Assembly (NCBI GenBank): GCA_034429215.1
Contig: DAOUGI010000101.1
Coordinates: forward strand, 42,425-106,424
Reading direction: 5' to 3'
Length of the DNA: 64,000 bases
Origin: JAFGOG01 sp034429215
GTDB lineage: Bacteria; Chloroflexota; Anaerolineae; JAAYZQ01
Numbering within the stretch: the stretch's first letter is position 1; every line of letters starts with the position of its first letter. Made by a program: the position numbers and the translations under genes. Under the pieces are notes generated by a model. That model saw only the letters and a list, made by a program, of their open reading frames with translations, did no database searches and had not been told where the DNA came from. This document shows positions 19,490 to 27,621 of the stretch, piece by piece.

Positions 19490-20333
19490 CATTGCCCTCC
19501 TGTAGCAGGTTGTTTCGCACCCGCCAGCGCGGCACAGGGGTCCCGCCTGGCGGGCGAGTCGGGTCCAACGAGTAGTAGGATCGAACCGGGTAGGCACGGA
19601 GCGGGCCGGTTGTCGACTCGGGCACGCCGAGCGCCTCCAGCATCCACCCCAGCCGCTTGATGACTGCGCCGACGTCGTAGCGCAGCGCATGGTCGACCAG
19701 CCTGTCCAGGCTCAGCCTGTCCAGGTGGGCCTCCAGCACCTCCAGGCCGGTGCCCAGCGTGCCAAACATGCGGGGAGAGGCGACCATGTCTAGTACGGTC
19801 CGCTCCGGGTCGGTGATGGCCACGCGATGCCACTGGCTCACCCATTCCTGCTGAAACCCAAAGAACCGCTTCTCTCTCACCACGATGAACTCAAACTCCA
19901 ATCCCAGCACTCGCCAGGTGGCGCGCCCTCTAGGCCGATAAGCCTGCCCCTCTCGCATTTCCGGGGTGACCACAGGGTGTGGGGTGGAAGCCTGGACCAT
20001 GGGAGGGATCTGCGTGGTCAGGCCGTGGTGAGCCAGGGCTGACCAGTGGCTGATGGCCATCGGCCCGGTCAAGGCTGCGGCAATCGCATAGGGATGCAGC
20101 TCAGCACCAAGCAAGGGCGATTGCACGGCGTACACACCCCGCTTGATGCGGGCGACGCCCAACGTGCCGCTGTGGGCCAACCGGCCTAGAATCCAGCGGA
20201 CCCGAGCAGGGGTGATCCCAAGCGCCTCTGCCTGCGTTTGAGCCTCACTGATAGTAAAGATCGGCCCCACGGCGGAGACGACCTTCTGCAGCAAGAGAAT
20301 CCCTTGTGTTTGAGCGTACTGAGCTTCCGTCAT
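19476..20333 (-). CDS. AbiEi-type antitoxin with winged helix
   Basis: Antitoxin and likely autorepressor of the AbiE pair, 285 residues. The N-terminal winged helix covers about 10-75 (ITPARVRWILGRLAHSG and IKRGVYAV), followed by the conserved AbiEi core ISHWSALAHHGLTTQIP and the C-terminal AbiEi domain with DPERTVLDMVASPRMF. The ATG at 20363 cannot be used if the promoter at 20364-20392 is correct, because it lies before the expected transcription start. The ATG at 20333, eight bases after GAGG, is therefore chosen. It lies directly upstream of, and overlaps, the toxin gene. Confidence 0.88.
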   Translation of the reverse strand: MTEAQYAQTQGILLLQKVVSAVGPIFTISEAQTQAEALGITPARVRWILGRLAHSGTLGVARIKRGVYAVQSPLLGAELHPYAIAAALTGPMAISHWSALAHHGLTTQIPPMVQASTPHPVVTPEMREGQAYRPRGRATWRVLGLEFEFIVVREKRFFGFQQEWVSQWHRVAITDPERTVLDMVASPRMFGTLGTGLEVLEAHLDRLSLDRLVDHALRYDVGAVIKRLGWMLEALGVPESTTGPLRAYPVRSYYSLDPTRPPGGTPVPRWRVRNNLLQEGNDANR

Positions 20334-20363
20334 CCAGGATGCCTCACAAGTCGGTCTGTGCAT

Positions 20364-20392
20364 ATTGTACTACGAAAAGTTGCGCAAGACAA
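20364..20392 (-). promoter_or_regulatory. Promoter of the intact AbiE operon
   Basis: Minus-strand TTGTCT (20392-20387), 17 bp, TACAAT (20369-20364). The expected start near 20357 decides the AbiEi start codon. Confidence 0.65.
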
Positions 20393-20685
20393 ATTTACGT
20401 AGCTCAAGATCCACATATAGGACTCACCCATCCTGCGTTCGGTTCTGGCCTCTGAAGCCGAAAAAACGAACTGCCCCGCAACTGCCGGGATCGCTCTAAC
20501 CCAGGTTCCTCACGGTAGCCCCTGGCCCAGGGGTGAAGCCTGTATCGCTCGATCTGTCCATTTCGTTGATCTATCCTTTCAACCAGCGTGTTCATCACTG
20601 CCTTTTTGCTGCTGGGGGTTCCGCCGGCAATCACCTCGGCTACCAGCCAACACGTCGAGCAGCAGAACCTCCGCAGGAGCTGCCT
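20393..20685. other. Intergenic stretch between the two AbiE loci
   Basis: No gene supported. It contains repeat copy B (20515-20561) and is otherwise without recognisable signals. Together with the promoters on each side it separates the divergent AbiE loci. Confidence 0.5.
20515..20561. repeat. 47-bp direct repeat, copy B
   Basis: Second copy of the element at 17416-17462, same orientation, with the palindrome CCCCTGGCCCAGGGG intact. Distance between copies is about 3.1 kb, just enclosing the unknown gene and the intact AbiE operon. Confidence 0.65.
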
Positions 20686-20752
20686 TTGACAGCATAGCAC
20701 CCTCGTGTTACAATCCATCGTATGATATCTGTAACTACCGAGGTATTGTAAC
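20686..20752 (+). promoter_or_regulatory. Promoter and probable operator of the second AbiEi gene
   Basis: A consensus promoter: TTGACA (20686-20691), 17 bp, TACAAT (20709-20714). Around it, GTTACAAT (20707-20714) and ATTGTAAC (20745-20752) form a perfect 8-bp inverted pair, and a further TGTAAC lies at 20730-20735. AbiEi antitoxins repress their own promoters through inverted repeats, so these are likely binding sites. Confidence 0.68.
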
Positions 20753-21370
20753 ATGAGCACGCAGAGCGAGGGAGTGGACCGCACTCGTCAAATCCTGGAA
20801 ATGGTGCAGCAGGCAGGCGTGCTGCGTCCTCGCGACCTGGACGCACACGGCATCCCTCGCATCTACCTCAGTCGCCTGTGCGAGCACGGCTACCTCCAAC
20901 GTGTAGGGCGAGGGCTGTATGTCCTGCCCCATGCCGACGTCTCCGAGCATTACACCCTGGCCGAGGCATGCAAACGGGTTCCGCACGGCGTGGTGTGCCT
21001 GCTGTCGGCCCTCCGATTTCACGGACTGACCACCCAGTCTCCATTTGAGGTGTGGCTAGCTATCGGAAGCAAGGTGTGGCGGCCACGGGTGGACTATCCA
21101 AGGCTTCGATTCCTTCGTTTTTCTGCGCGCGCCCTTGAGGCCGGCGTGGAAGAGCACGCCATAGAAGGCGTGATCGTCCACGTCTACAACCCCGCCAAGA
21201 CGGTTGCGGACTGTTTCAAGTATCGTAACAAGATCGGGGTGGATGTAGCGGTGGAGGCGCTTCGCGACTGCCGCAGGCAGAGGAAATGCATCAACGATGA
21301 ACTGTGGCGCTATGCCAGGATCTGCCGCGTGGCGAATGTCATGCGGCCATACATGGAGGCTACTGCGTGA
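20753..21370 (+). CDS. AbiEi-family antitoxin, second locus
   Basis: A 205-residue AbiEi-type protein. Winged helix at about 10-65 (GVLRPRDLDAHGIPRIYLSRL and YLQRVGRGLYVLP), then VVCLLSALRFHGLTTQSP and the YNPAKTVADCFKYRNKIG motif of this subfamily. It differs strongly from the antitoxin at 19476-20333 and belongs to the shorter branch. Its natural partner should be the nucleotidyltransferase gene that overlaps its stop codon, but that gene is broken by an internal deletion. It is therefore an orphan antitoxin, perhaps retained for self-repression or protection against related systems. Confidence 0.86.
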   Translation: MSTQSEGVDRTRQILEMVQQAGVLRPRDLDAHGIPRIYLSRLCEHGYLQRVGRGLYVLPHADVSEHYTLAEACKRVPHGVVCLLSALRFHGLTTQSPFEVWLAIGSKVWRPRVDYPRLRFLRFSARALEAGVEEHAIEGVIVHVYNPAKTVADCFKYRNKIGVDVAVEALRDCRRQRKCINDELWRYARICRVANVMRPYMEATA

Positions 21371-21608
21371 ACAAGAGCTCAGCGCCGCCCGCAGTGAGTT
21401 CCCTCACACTGCCCCCCCCACAGCCTTGACAGAGGAATTCGGGGGCGATCATGACAAAGGTACGCAAGGGAACGCCTTTCTGTCGCGCAACCGGCTGGAC
21501 GCCGGTGGCATGGTTCTCACGCAGATCATTCAGCAGATCCGCCTGTTCTTGATGCCTCCCATGATCGCCGCTGCCAACGGGCAAGAGTTTGGAGAGAGGT
21601 GGGGATAG
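21367..21608 (+). pseudogene. Internally deleted AbiEii-type toxin gene
   Basis: A GTG at 21367 overlaps the antitoxin stop (GTGA) and opens a frame reading NKSSAPPAVSSLT, like the start of AbiEii toxins, that ends after about 20 codons. Immediately afterwards, in another frame up to the TAG at 21608, comes a segment resembling a toxin C-terminus: LTEEFGGDHDKGTQ, NAFLSRNRLD, then a helix-rich FLMPPMIAAANGQEFGERW. The entire nucleotidyltransferase core is missing. Seen directly: two partial frames with the right order. The match to AbiEii ends is from memory of the family. Confidence 0.65.
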
Positions 21609-21609
21609 G

Positions 21610-21909
21610 ATGATGAAACCCAGTGAATACAGAACGCTAATCAAGGCATTCCTCGACGGCATGCTTACCACAGATGAGTTTATGCTATGTTACGATCGTG
21701 CCTTCATGGAGGATCCAGGACACTATATGGATCGACCTCTGTTCAATATACTGGAAAATCTGTGGGAAGACATGGATGCCTATTCGCCTCTGTGGACCCC
21801 AGAGCAAATAGGTCCGACCGCAATAACAGAAGAAACGCTTCGCCAAGAGGCTGCACAGGCTCTGATGGAACTTGAAGAATACCTGAAAGGAGACGCCTCT
21901 GCTGGGTAG
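21610..21909 (+). CDS. Small acidic protein, possibly colicin-immunity-like
   Basis: A 99-residue acidic protein starting at ATG 21610 right after a purine-rich GGTGGGGATAGG. The pattern LIKAFLDGMLTTDEFMLCYDRAF resembles the conserved N-terminus of colicin D/CdiI-type immunity proteins, in which a short helix pair precedes an acidic surface. No membrane helix. It follows the broken toxin gene within an island of toxin-antitoxin genes, which agrees with an immunity role, but no cognate toxin is nearby. Treat the function as a guess. Confidence 0.5.
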   Translation: MMKPSEYRTLIKAFLDGMLTTDEFMLCYDRAFMEDPGHYMDRPLFNILENLWEDMDAYSPLWTPEQIGPTAITEETLRQEAAQALMELEEYLKGDASAG

Positions 21910-22102
21910 AATGCTGTGTTTGCCTGGTACCCATGCTTCCGCGTAGGTACGTCAACCTGGGTGCTCTGCGCCCTCTCTTGGGCGCAGCCTCTGGCATCTT
22001 TCGGGCCCGTCAACCCGCCGCTTACGCCATTTTGGCAGAATCCAACACAAAGCCGGTTCGGGCATCACTCTCGGTGGGTTCTCATTCGGGCAATATTGCG
22101 CC
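21910..22102. other. Intergenic stretch without recognised gene
   Basis: Contains a hairpin CTGCGCCC-TCTCTT-GGGCGCAG at 21966-21987 without a T-tract. No coding region is supported. Confidence 0.4.
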
Positions 22103-22138
22103 AAAAGACAGAGCGATCCCGTTGCCGGGATCGCTCTG
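22103..22138 (-). terminator. Terminator after tRNA-Leu
   Basis: Thirteen-base arms (22109-22121 and 22126-22138) with a 4-nt loop, followed on the minus strand by TCTTTTGG. It lies about 40 bp beyond the tRNA 3' end. Confidence 0.7.
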
Positions 22139-22176
22139 GTCCAGCAGGCGAACCAAACCGCCCGCCTGTAACAACA

Positions 22177-22259
22177 TGCCCCTGAGAGGACTTGAACCTC
22201 CACGCCCTTACGAGCACAGGCCCTCAACCTGCTGCGTATGCCAATTCCGCCACAGGGGC
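22177..22259 (-). tRNA. tRNA-Leu (anticodon GAG)
   Basis: An 83-nt gene on the minus strand. The acceptor stem GCCCCTG pairs with CAGGGGC, followed by discriminator A with no encoded CCA. The anticodon loop reads TTGAGGG with GAG at positions 34-36, and the long variable arm (about 22203-22218) is typical of class II leucine tRNAs. The T-arm contains GGTTCAAGTCC. GAG reads CTC and CTT codons. Confidence 0.93.
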
Positions 22260-22347
22260 TTGCTATTATTATACTTGCATTTGCCCGGCTTGTCAACTCG
22301 GCGAAAATGAGAATCCTTCTGTCGCCGTGACCGTTCCGCCAAGCGAT

Positions 22348-22878
22348 CTAGCCCTGGCCGCGGAGGGCAAGAATGAACATGAACACAATGCCCACCAGCA
22401 TCACGATGATGAGACAGAGAACCGCTATCAGGAATTTTCTCTGCGATCGCGCCACCGGCTGAGCTTCGATCGGTTTCAGGGCAGGATAGATCGGCTCACC
22501 GGACCGGGTAGGCGCCGCGGTCGAAGGGAGTGGCGTGATATCGCGCAGCCAGTCGGGCAGATCGGCCTGGGCCAGCTCCACCGACTCGTCCGGCGCCAAC
22601 TCTGCCGCCTCGGCAGGCGCCGGAGCAGGAACAGCAGGCGTCGGCTCGCCGGATGCCACCCAGAAGGTGTCGCCGGCCAGCGCCAACTGCCGCAGGTGCA
22701 GGCCGATGCCGCTCAAGCCCTGGCCGCACTGGTTGCAGAATTTGCCGTCGGGCACGATGTGGTGGCAGCGCGGGCACAGGACGTTATCTTCGCCGGTCAG
22801 CAATGCACCGCAATTCCGGCAAAAGTAACCGCTCTCCTGAGATCCGCATTCGGAACAGTAGCGATTCTGGTCTTCCAT
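22348..22878 (-). CDS. Zinc-ribbon protein with C-terminal membrane anchor
   Basis: A 176-residue protein with four CxxC pairs in the first 51 residues (C8/C11, C20/C23, C35/C38, C48/C51), making two zinc ribbons. A Pro/Ala/Glu-rich linker follows (about 75-135) and one membrane helix at about 149-171. The topology suggests ribbons in the cytoplasm and a tail anchor. Such zinc-ribbon membrane proteins are common and mostly uncharacterised; no enzymatic motif is present. It stands alone between tRNA-Leu and the divergent MoxR gene. Confidence 0.78.
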   Translation of the reverse strand: MEDQNRYCSECGSQESGYFCRNCGALLTGEDNVLCPRCHHIVPDGKFCNQCGQGLSGIGLHLRQLALAGDTFWVASGEPTPAVPAPAPAEAAELAPDESVELAQADLPDWLRDITPLPSTAAPTRSGEPIYPALKPIEAQPVARSQRKFLIAVLCLIIVMLVGIVFMFILALRGQG

Positions 22879-23138
22879 GGCGCCTCCTCGCCGGCATGTG
22901 TCTTAACCGGTTGGCTCTATTTTACCGCAAAATGGGCAAAATAACAACCCTCCAAGGCCATTTCGTTCCGGGCAGAGGCCGGCGTGAGGACGAAGGACGA
23001 AGAGATGGCCCTGCGTCCACCGGTCTCCAACTACCCTTTTCGGAGGAAACCTGCTATAATCCGGTAATTGGCCGCCAGCATTTGTTCGAGATAGTGCTCG
23101 GCCGGCAGCTAACTACCAGCAAGACGAGGAGTGCAATC

Positions 23139-24092
23139 ATGGTAGACGTTCAAGCAGTAGCCAAAAAGATCGCCGACAACGTAGAACAGGTGATCGTCGG
23201 CAAACACGAAACCGTGCAGTTGACGGTCGTTGCCCTGTTGTGCGAGGGACACCTGCTGATCGAAGATGTGCCCGGCACGGGCAAGACAATGCTGGCCAAG
23301 TCGGTCGCCAAATCGCTGGGCTGCAGCTTTCGCCGCATCCAGTTCACCCCCGACATGCTGCCCAGCGATGTGACCGGCATCTCGGTGTTCAACCAAAAGA
23401 CACGCGAGTTCGAATTCCGCCCCGGCCCGATCATGGCTCAGATCGTCCTGACCGACGAGATCAACCGCGCCACGCCCAAAACCCAATCGGCCCTCCTGGA
23501 AGCGATGGAGGAACGGCAGCTGACGGTGGACGGCGTCACCTATCCGCTGGAACGGCCCTTCCTGGTGTTGGCCACCCAGAACCCCATCGAATATGAAGGC
23601 ACCTTCCCCCTGCCCGAAGCCCAACTCGACCGCTTTATGCTGCGCATCCACTTGGGCTATCCCAGCAGCCAGGACGAGATCACCATGCTTGACAGCCAGC
23701 AGTTCACCCACCCGGTGACGCGCATCGAGCAGGTCGTTTCGACCGAGGAGCTGATGGCCGCCCAAGAGCAGATCAAAAGCGTGCACATCAGCGACCTGAT
23801 CAAAGAGTATATCGTCAGCCTGGTAAATGTCACCCGCAAGCACCCTGACGTCTACTTGGGAGCCAGCCCTCGCGGCAGCCTCGCTCTGTACAAGACGGGC
23901 CAGGCGCGGGCGGCCATCATGGGCCGCGATTACATCATTCCCGACGACATCAAGGCACTGGCCATCGAGACGCTGGCCCACCGGTTGATCATCAGCCCCT
24001 CAGCCCGCATCAAGAACGTCGATCCGCGGACTGTGGTCCAGGAGATCCTAGACAGCACGCCGGTGCCTGGGGCGAGGGTCAAGGCAAAGTAG
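23139..24092 (+). CDS. MoxR-family AAA+ ATPase
   Basis: A 317-residue cytoplasmic chaperone-type ATPase. Walker A is EDVPGTGKTML, Walker B is IVLTDEINRA, sensor 1 is FLVLATQNPIEYEG, and the C-terminal lid domain follows from about residue 230. The ATG at 23139 is used; the open frame further upstream is non-conserved. MoxR proteins mature metalloenzymes or surface complexes and usually sit next to DUF58 and VWA genes. Here the next gene, two bases away, is a radical SAM protein, which is unusual. A TGCTATAAT extended -10 lies at 23051-23059. Confidence 0.92.
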   Translation: MVDVQAVAKKIADNVEQVIVGKHETVQLTVVALLCEGHLLIEDVPGTGKTMLAKSVAKSLGCSFRRIQFTPDMLPSDVTGISVFNQKTREFEFRPGPIMAQIVLTDEINRATPKTQSALLEAMEERQLTVDGVTYPLERPFLVLATQNPIEYEGTFPLPEAQLDRFMLRIHLGYPSSQDEITMLDSQQFTHPVTRIEQVVSTEELMAAQEQIKSVHISDLIKEYIVSLVNVTRKHPDVYLGASPRGSLALYKTGQARAAIMGRDYIIPDDIKALAIETLAHRLIISPSARIKNVDPRTVVQEILDSTPVPGARVKAK

Positions 24093-24094
24093 AG

Positions 24095-25864
24095 ATGCCC
24101 AAAACCGATCTCGTGTTGTTGCACGCGCCGAGCGTGTACGACTTTCGCCATGAATCGATCCTATACGGGCCGGTGAGCGACCTGGTGCCCAGCACCCCGA
24201 TCTTTGAGATGTATCCAATCGGCCTGACCACCATCGCCGAGTACCTTGAACGCCACGGGCTGCGGGTGCGGATCGTCAACCTGGCAGTGCGGATGCTCAA
24301 CAGCAGCCGCTTTGATCCGGAAAAGATGATCCGGAAACTGCGGCCGGCCGCTTTTGGCATCGACCTACACTGGCTGCCCCACGCCCACGGCGCAATCGAG
24401 ATAGCCAGGCTGTGCAAAGAGATCCATCCCGACATACCGGTCATGTTTGGTGGTTTTTCGTCTACCTACTACGATCGCGAGCTGATCGAGCGGCCTGAAG
24501 TCGATTACGTAGTGCGGGGCGACTCGACCGAAGAGCCGGTATTGCAGTTGATGCAGCACATCTGCGGCCGACCCGGCGCGCCGGCGCTGGCCGACATTCC
24601 CAACCTGACCTGGCGCGAGCCGGACGGAACCGTCCACGTAAACGAAATCGGCTACAGCCCGGCCAACCTGGATAACGTATTGATCGACTATAGCTACGTG
24701 GTCAAAGCCGTGGCCCGCTACCGCGATCTGGCCAGCTTTGTGCCGTTCAAGGGCTGGCTGGGCTATCCGATCACCGCGGCGCTGAGCGTGCGCGGCTGTA
24801 CCCACGGCTGCCGCACCTGCGGCGGTTCGGCGGCAGCCTTTTCCGCTCTGCACAACCGGCGCCGGCCGGCTTATCGCGCCCCCGAGGATCTGGCACAGGA
24901 TATCCGCAATATCGCCCGGTTCAGCAAGGGGCCGGTGTTCATCCTGGGTGACATCCGCCAGGCAGGGCCGGAGTACGCCGACCGGTTCCTGACGGCTATC
25001 GCCGGCTACCGTGGGCCGGTCATCCTGGAGCTGTTCGACGCCGCCGACCGGCAATTCATCGAGCGGGTAGCGGCGGCCATCCCCAACTGGACGCTCGAGA
25101 TCTCGATGGAAACCCACAGCGACGAGGTCCGGGCGGCCTTTGGCCGGCCCTACAATAACAGCTCGATCGAGGACACCATGCGCTACGCCCTCGAAACGGG
25201 GGTGCAGCGGCTGGACCTGTTTTTCATGATCGGCCTGCCCAAGCAGGATTATCAGTCGGTCATGGACACCATCGACTATTGCGAGCACCTGATGCGCGAC
25301 CTGGACAAAGGCTCACCCCGCCGCCTGATCCCCTTTATCTCGCCCCTGGCGCCCTTTGTCGATCCCGGCAGCCAGGTGTTCGAACACCCGGAGCGGCATG
25401 GCTATCGCCTCTTTGCCCGGACGCTCGAAGAGCACCGGCAGGCGTTGGTCCAGCCCAGTTGGAAATATGTACTCAACTATGAGACAGAGTGGATGAACCG
25501 CGACCAGATCGTCGACAGTACCTACGAGGCCGGGCTACGCCTAAACCGCCTCAAAGCGCGCTATGGCCTGGTGGAAGCTGCCCAGGCGCAGCGCACCGAG
25601 GCCCGCATCCTAAAGGCTCGGCGGCTGATTGCCCAGGTAGACGACATTATGAGCATACAGGATGCCGAGCGGAGGGCCAAGCTCCTCAGGGCGATCAAGC
25701 CCCAGGTGGACAGCGCCAACCTGTCGACCGTGTGCGAAAAAACGGAATTGAACGTGCCCCTGGCGGGCCTCCGGCTCAATCTGCCGCAGGCGGCCTATTT
25801 CCTTATCGAGCAGATCCTGAGGCGGCGCCAGCCCACCACACACAGCGACGAGGTTTCGAATTGA
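24095..25864 (+). CDS. B12-binding radical SAM protein
   Basis: A 589-residue enzyme with an N-terminal cobalamin-binding-type domain (about 1-190, containing GLTTIAEYLERHGL and MFGGFSSTYYD) and a radical SAM barrel. The [4Fe-4S] motif is CTHGCRTCGG (CxxxCxxC). The order and the length resemble the Ta0216-like family of B12/radical SAM proteins, known from genomes but without an assigned reaction. The C-terminal third is long and helical. It follows MoxR by 2 bp and overlaps the PfkB kinase gene by 4 bp, so the three are one operon. Substrate unknown; the partner genes hint at maturation or modification of a small molecule. Confidence 0.85.
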   Translation: MPKTDLVLLHAPSVYDFRHESILYGPVSDLVPSTPIFEMYPIGLTTIAEYLERHGLRVRIVNLAVRMLNSSRFDPEKMIRKLRPAAFGIDLHWLPHAHGAIEIARLCKEIHPDIPVMFGGFSSTYYDRELIERPEVDYVVRGDSTEEPVLQLMQHICGRPGAPALADIPNLTWREPDGTVHVNEIGYSPANLDNVLIDYSYVVKAVARYRDLASFVPFKGWLGYPITAALSVRGCTHGCRTCGGSAAAFSALHNRRRPAYRAPEDLAQDIRNIARFSKGPVFILGDIRQAGPEYADRFLTAIAGYRGPVILELFDAADRQFIERVAAAIPNWTLEISMETHSDEVRAAFGRPYNNSSIEDTMRYALETGVQRLDLFFMIGLPKQDYQSVMDTIDYCEHLMRDLDKGSPRRLIPFISPLAPFVDPGSQVFEHPERHGYRLFARTLEEHRQALVQPSWKYVLNYETEWMNRDQIVDSTYEAGLRLNRLKARYGLVEAAQAQRTEARILKARRLIAQVDDIMSIQDAERRAKLLRAIKPQVDSANLSTVCEKTELNVPLAGLRLNLPQAAYFLIEQILRRRQPTTHSDEVSN

Positions 25865-26712
25865 GCGATCCAGATCTTCCCCAGTTTGTCATTGCCGGTC
25901 ACGTATGCCAGGACATCCTGCCGGATGGAGGCCTGGGTCTGGGCGGCACCGCCTCCTACGCGGCCATCACCGCCCTGCGGCTGGGGCAGCGTGTCGGCCT
26001 GGTCACCAGCGCCGGCCCGGACCTGGACGTGGCAGAGACCTTCCCCGGCGTCCAGGTGGCGTGCCACCCGTCCGCAGCCACCACCCTGTTCGAGAATATC
26101 TACTTGGACGGAGGGCGCAAGCAGATCCTTCACCGCCGCGCCGATGTGCTCGAATGCGCCCACGTCCCGCCGGCCTGGCGCCAGGTGCCCCTCGTCTACC
26201 TGGGTACGATCGACCAGGAGATCGACCCGAGCCTCTTCTTCTGCTTCGACCAGGCGCTGATCGGCGTCATGCCCCAGGGCTTTCTCCGCCGTTGGGACGA
26301 GCAAGGCCAGGTGTCCTACACCGACTGGAATCCGCCGGAGGCGATCCTGCGGCGGATCAATGTCCTGGTTCTGAGTGAGCTGGATGTGCCCGACCCGGAG
26401 GGGCTGGTGCAGGATTGGGGGCGGTTCATCGACGTGATCGTCGTGACACGTGCCGCGCGCGGCGCGACCGTCTACCGGCAAGGCGAGTCGTGTCACTATC
26501 CCACCCGTCCCGCTCAGCAGGTGGACCCGACCGGGGCCGGGGACGTGTTTGCCACTGCCTTCCTGATCTGCCTGGCCGAAACGGGCGACCCCTGCCAGGC
26601 GGCCCGCTTTGCCAACGTCGCCGCCTCTTTTTCGGTAGAAGGGTGGGGGATGAGCGCCATCCCAACGCGCCAGCAGGTGGAAGATTATCTGAGCGCAACC
26701 CTTGAGCTTTAA
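25861..26712 (+). CDS. PfkB-family sugar or nucleoside kinase
   Basis: A 283-residue ribokinase-like protein starting at TTG 25861, which overlaps the previous stop and has GAGG seven bases upstream. The N-terminal LGLGGTASYAAITALRLGQRVGLVTSAG forms the substrate lid and Gly-rich region; the C-terminal DPTGAGDVFATAF holds the catalytic Asp and anion hole. The frame is open upstream, but that part lies inside the radical SAM gene. Substrate specificity cannot be predicted; candidates are sugars, nucleosides or cyclitols. Operon placement after a radical SAM enzyme suggests a shared pathway. Confidence 0.86.
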   Translation: MSDPDLPQFVIAGHVCQDILPDGGLGLGGTASYAAITALRLGQRVGLVTSAGPDLDVAETFPGVQVACHPSAATTLFENIYLDGGRKQILHRRADVLECAHVPPAWRQVPLVYLGTIDQEIDPSLFFCFDQALIGVMPQGFLRRWDEQGQVSYTDWNPPEAILRRINVLVLSELDVPDPEGLVQDWGRFIDVIVVTRAARGATVYRQGESCHYPTRPAQQVDPTGAGDVFATAFLICLAETGDPCQAARFANVAASFSVEGWGMSAIPTRQQVEDYLSATLEL

Positions 26713-26761
26713 GGCAAGTTATGGTAGAATAGGTTGTGAGCTTTGAGGAGGGAGGGATCAA

Positions 26762-27619
26762 ATGGGCTACTTGGAAAAGATCATGGGCGACAATGAACAG
26801 GTGATATACCGCACGCACCAACACTTTATCGTGTTGCTGCAGCGGACTGCCGGCTGGCTGTTTGCCTTTCTGGTATTCGTGGCGGTGGCCGTGATGCTCC
26901 TGGTCGCAAAAAACGACGACGTCCGTTTTGCAGCCGGCGTCGTGGCCCTGTGCAGCCTGATTTTGCCCATATACGCTTTCATTAAAGGCTGGAGGCGAGG
27001 GAAGGAGCAGGGCAAACTCCTAAAGCAGATATGGTGGCCCATAGTGACCGGCGTGCTGATCCTGGCCGTGGCTCTGACCTTGATGCTCAAGCCCTCGCTG
27101 AAGGAAATGTGGATCGTCGCTGCGGTCGTAGCCCTCATTCCGCTGGTGGAGCTGGTGCTGGGCTTTATGAACTGGATGAACGAGCGTTACATCATCACCA
27201 ACCGGCGAGTCATAGTGACCAAGGGAATTCTCAATAAAAATGTCAGCGATTCGGCCCTGGAAAAGGTCAACGACGTCGAGCTGAAACAATCGATTGTCGG
27301 GCGAATCCTTGAGTATGGGACTGTGGAGATCATTACCGGCTCGGACGCCGGCGTGGACGTTTTTCACCGCATCTACAACCCGGTGCGGTTCAAACGGGCG
27401 ATGCTCAATGCCAAAGAACAGGTGCAGATCAGGGCCGTCGAAGCCGTGCTCGGCCCATCGCTGCCTGCACAACCGGCGGCGGCACAAGCTCCAAGCACGC
27501 CTGTCGCTGCCGGTAACATCGGCGACCGCCTCATCGAGCTGACAGAGCTGCGGCAAAAGAATATGATCTCCGAAGCCGAGTTTCAAGCCAAGAGGAAGGA
27601 GCTGTTGGACCAGCTATAG
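26762..27619 (+). CDS. Membrane protein with bacterial PH domain and SHOCT tail
   Basis: A 285-residue protein. Four hydrophobic helices occupy about residues 25-140 in two pairs, then a PH-like domain of the YdbS/YdbT kind (RYIITNRRVIVTKGILNK to VEIITGSDAGVDVFHRI). A Pro/Ala linker leads to a short C-terminal SHOCT motif (IGDRLIELTELRQKNMISEAEFQAKR, split here by the reader). SHOCT segments mediate oligomer contacts. A strong GGAGGGAGG precedes the ATG. Function unknown; related proteins are involved in membrane or toxin resistance. Purine nucleoside phosphorylase follows two bases later. Confidence 0.8.
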   Translation: MGYLEKIMGDNEQVIYRTHQHFIVLLQRTAGWLFAFLVFVAVAVMLLVAKNDDVRFAAGVVALCSLILPIYAFIKGWRRGKEQGKLLKQIWWPIVTGVLILAVALTLMLKPSLKEMWIVAAVVALIPLVELVLGFMNWMNERYIITNRRVIVTKGILNKNVSDSALEKVNDVELKQSIVGRILEYGTVEIITGSDAGVDVFHRIYNPVRFKRAMLNAKEQVQIRAVEAVLGPSLPAQPAAAQAPSTPVAAGNIGDRLIELTELRQKNMISEAEFQAKRKELLDQL

Positions 27620-27621
27620 CC

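Noticed and set aside
22177..22259. tRNA-Sec, because the tRNA has a long variable arm
   Set aside because: The anticodon is GAG, the acceptor stem is 7 bp and the T-arm is standard. It is tRNA-Leu. No tRNA-Sec was found in the window.
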